NCBI GenBank assembly: GCA_030549495.1
Contig: JAUIRK010001056.1
Span: 310,001 to 374,000, forward strand
Direction of reading: 5' to 3'
DNA from: Nectonema munidae
Lineage: Eukaryota; Nematomorpha; Nectonematoida; Nectonematidae
Length of the DNA stretch: 64,000 nucleotides
Shown: piece by piece, positions 61,121-64,000 of the stretch
Numbering within the stretch: the stretch's first letter is position 1
How the letters are laid out: each line of letters begins with the position of its first letter
Translations under genes and position numbers: made by a program
The notes under the pieces: generated by a model
Seen by the model: only the letters and a program-made list of their open reading frames with translations
Told to the model about the DNA's origin: nothing
Database searches by the model: none

Positions 61121-61562
61121 TGTTTTGTGTTTTTTTTTGATAATATTATATACTATAGAAAATCTCTATCCCCCCCCCAGCCCCCCCCTCCCCGCCAACC
61201 CAATTCCATTCAATAACATGATTTTTTATTAAATGAAAAAAATTTTGTTTTTTGGTATTTTTTTTGTTTAAAAAAAAAGGTGGGGGGTATTTGAGGAGTT
61301 TTGAGTTTTATTAAATTTATAATAATTTAATTTTTTTATAAAAAAAATAGAAAAAAAATAAAAAAAAAAATAAATAAAATAATATAAAAATAAATAAATA
61401 TTTTTATTATATAATAAAAAATTTTTTAAATATAAAAAAAAAAAAAAATTAAAAAAAAAAAAAAATATATATAAAAAAAAAAAATATTTTTTTTTTTTAT
61501 AAAAATATAAAAAAAAAAAAAAAAAAAAAATTTATTTATTTATATTTTTTTTTTTTTTTTTA
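59970..61562. repeat. Homopolymer-dominated low-complexity block, probably artefact
   Basis: Made almost wholly of runs of T, A, C and G, many of 8-30 bases, with abrupt borders. Frames here are meaningless. It is most simply explained as poorly resolved assembly or gap-filling sequence. Confidence 0.7.
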
Positions 61563-63744
61563 TAGCCTCATTTCAACTTCATCATCTATAGGTTTCTCAG
61601 AAAACTCGAAGTTGAAAATTCAGTCTCAGGAAAAGGAGTTTCAAGCCAGTTATTACTTTCTTACTTCATTAGTTTGTTACGTCATTAGTAGTAATTATAA
61701 AAATATAATAATGTTAAAGCTATTGAAATTGCATTCAATAAATTATTTTCACGAGACACTAGTCAAATGAGAGATCGAGTTTTCGGAGAACAAATTTTCT
61801 GACACCAAGTCTTCATATTTATTTGCTTCCAAAATCTATTCCTATTTTAGTATACTTAATCTAAATGTTATATCTATCAATATTAGTCTTAAGTAAGCGA
61901 TTGTACATTTTATTTGCCGGTGTTAAAGCTCTTTAACACCGAGAGGTGAAATATTGAGATCACTGACTCAATGGATTATTAAAGTTGCTTTTGGGTTAGT
62001 AAACGATTTTAGTAGTTAAGTAAAGAAAGTATTGATGAGACGTCATATGATCTCAATTCCTTTTTATTTTTCACGATTTTATCGAGAAGCAAAAATTTTT
62101 AAACATAAAAATATATTGATAAAATATTCAAGTATGCAATAATTTTTGTATGATTTTTTGAAAAGATTAATAATAATCAATCATTGGTTGATATTTTTCA
62201 TATCCTGTTTAGTGGGGAGGGGGAAAGAGGTCAGTCGTCAAGACACTAATTGAACATGTACTAACTTTCTAATTTCTCTATGGTTTCTTCCAAATATTGC
62301 TTTAACAATAACGTACTTTGGAAGGTTATTTCAGTCATTGATTGTTCTGTTTGAGAAAGAAGTTTTCTTGACACTGTTTTTGTAAACTTTTTTGGTTAGT
62401 TCTTGACCTTGAAAATGGTGATAACAAACTTTTGCGTAATCCCATATTTTAAAACTCCTTGACTTCTTTATTTAGCCAACTTTATGTATCAAATGTCATG
62501 TGTTGATGCATTTCATTTGAAAGTTAAAACAAATTGAAACTCATCTTTTTTTTAGGAAAATGCAAAATTTTTGAAATTATAGATAGAAGCAAAATTGCAA
62601 AGCAAAAAATAGGACTAATCATTCCTATTTTTCTCAGTCTCAATATTTGAACTTTCAATTAAAATAACTTATTATCTAACTTCTAACTAATTAGATTAAT
62701 TAACACAATCATGTCGTAAAAATTTTAATTTCAAAAAATTTTAATACTCTTTGTTCTGAGCAATAAGTCAATTTTCTATAGTTTTAACTTTACCTTCTTT
62801 TTCAATCCGCTTTTCCAGCTGTGCTAATATTTAATAAAATTATATTTTAAAATATTTTATGTTATCACATTTATCAAATATTTCATATGGAACAAGTAAA
62901 GAAAATCCCTCTTATTTTAAGATAGAAGAATCATCTTTACTTGGCGTACTACAGAGGGATCCTCTTTACTCGGAGTATTTAGTATTATTTTTTGAAGTTA
63001 ATAACTTTTAATTTTGTCTATGCATAATAAATTAAAATTTTTAAATCACAATAGCAAAAATAAATCAGTTTTAATGCAAATATATTTTAAAATTATTCTT
63101 GACGTATTATTTTTACTTGGTGCACTTTAAGGGGGATAATCTATACTCTGTTAATTTTCCAATGGATTGCTTTTCCTGGTAAAGCTTCAGTGGGATTGGC
63201 CTTTACTTGAAAAAATTGCGCATAAAGTTAATTAAAATCTAAATAGCTTGTTTTTCATAAGCGAAGAAATGATAAAAATAGGCTTCACAGTGATGTCATA
63301 TCCTATCACCATGCTAGTAGTGAGGGAGACTCTTTGTTGTCGCATTTTTCTTTCTTGCAGTCCTGTAGTGTAATGGTGATAGCCAGAAAGGTAAACAAGA
63401 AGTTTCAGAAGTCATGCTTTCTCCCTCATAATCTAGTGTGTGTGGCTGTGCTTGTGTGTGTGTGTGTGTGTGTGTATGTGTTGCTTAGCATGACAAGTGA
63501 GAGAATTAAGACGTGTAGAAAATCATTTTTACTGGTTGCTCTACAAGACTGAGCATATGATTGACAGCTACCTTCACTTATCTCTTACTCTACTTTGGCA
63601 TAGGATATGAGATTAATCAATCATAATATTTAAAGCAGTACCTGCCTCAACTAACTACTATAGCTCTGATTCACTACTAAGATACTCGTCATTATGGTGA
63701 GCAATAGATAAGGTCTCTCTTCATAAAATTGCCACGCTTCTAAA
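61563..63744. other. Intergenic, AT-rich
   Basis: No gene supported. A (GT)n microsatellite lies at about 63453-63474. Sequence complexity rises after 63300, upstream of the partial ORF at 63745. Confidence 0.45.
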
Positions 63745-64000
63745 ATGATGCCAAATCCTTCAAAGGTTTTCCCACACTTCGACGATACTTATAATTGTAG
63801 TAGCCCAAATTGGCAGGCAACTCCACACAACTCCAAACAAATTTCACCTTCTCTAGGATCAGCATTTTGTCTAACTTCTCCGTCGATTCAAAACTTCAAC
63901 GCGTATCCATCATTCCAGCACGAAGATGAAGATCTTGAAAGCTTACAGACGCATGCATGGAATTCATGCAAACGCAGCCACTCTGAAAGCTCTGTCGACA
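63745..64000 (+). CDS. Possible 5' coding exon, cut by window edge
   Basis: Open from an ATG-ATG pair for 85 codons to the end of the window, with an in-frame stop 21 nt upstream. The product is Ser/Pro/Asn/His-rich with an acidic patch (FQHEDEDLESL) and no domain, as in the disordered N-terminal part of many transcription regulators. G+C is higher than in its flanks. Without the continuation the identity is unknown, and it may not be a gene. Confidence 0.4.
   Translation, partial: MMPNPSKVFPHFDDTYNCSSPNWQATPHNSKQISPSLGSAFCLTSPSIQNFNAYPSFQHEDEDLESLQTHAWNSCKRSHSESSVD

Overview
The window reads as nuclear DNA of an AT-rich, transposon-dense invertebrate. Split genes with GT-AG introns, AATAAA signals, a muscle-type myosin II heavy chain, and non-LTR, piggyBac, hAT and Tigger/pogo elements all point to an animal. 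The mixture fits an arthropod, possibly a copepod-like crustacean, but no marker here settles the taxon.

Host genes: (1) the 3' end of an unrecognised minus-strand gene (exons at 9275-9334, 1550-1650 and 1055-1483; poly(A) signal 1017-1022), with a LINE sitting in the intron between its first and second visible exons; (2) a complete plus-strand muscle myosin heavy chain, 24706-35947, whose 25 coding exons join without a phase error to 1,970 codons; (3) the last exon of a C/EBP-like bZIP gene on the minus strand, 42684-42928; (4) a possible 5' coding exon running off the right edge from 63745.

Mobile DNA by region. 2.5-9.25 kb: a Jockey/CR1-type LINE with ORF1 and ORF2. ORF2 is split by a 2,473-bp TIR element with a perfect 8-bp target duplication, and that element holds a 405-bp MITE. 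10.7-22.1 kb: an 11.4-kb interval bounded by inverted copies of about 480 bp that begin TTAA-CCCTAT. It contains a decayed piggyBac transposase, a decayed ZBED-like hAT and two tandem arrays of roughly 150-bp units. Pieces of the same family sit in myosin introns 18 and 24. 38.1-39.1 kb: minus-strand LINE fragment. 39.86-42.32 kb: a Tigger element with both ends and TA target sites. 43.6-45.5 kb: a second, unrelated piggyBac family, interrupted by a fused pair of hAT MITEs sharing one 8-bp duplication. 49.6-50.6 kb: worn LINE of the 2.5-kb family. 52.6 kb: MITE with a 10-bp duplication. 55.6-58.0 kb: 5'-truncated LINE of another family. A small MITE family with 9-bp duplications occurs at 16.7, 22.6 and probably 23.5 kb.

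From about 59.97 to 61.56 kb the sequence collapses into homopolymer runs and is probably poorly resolved assembly. The remaining AT-rich stretches hold nothing I can name.
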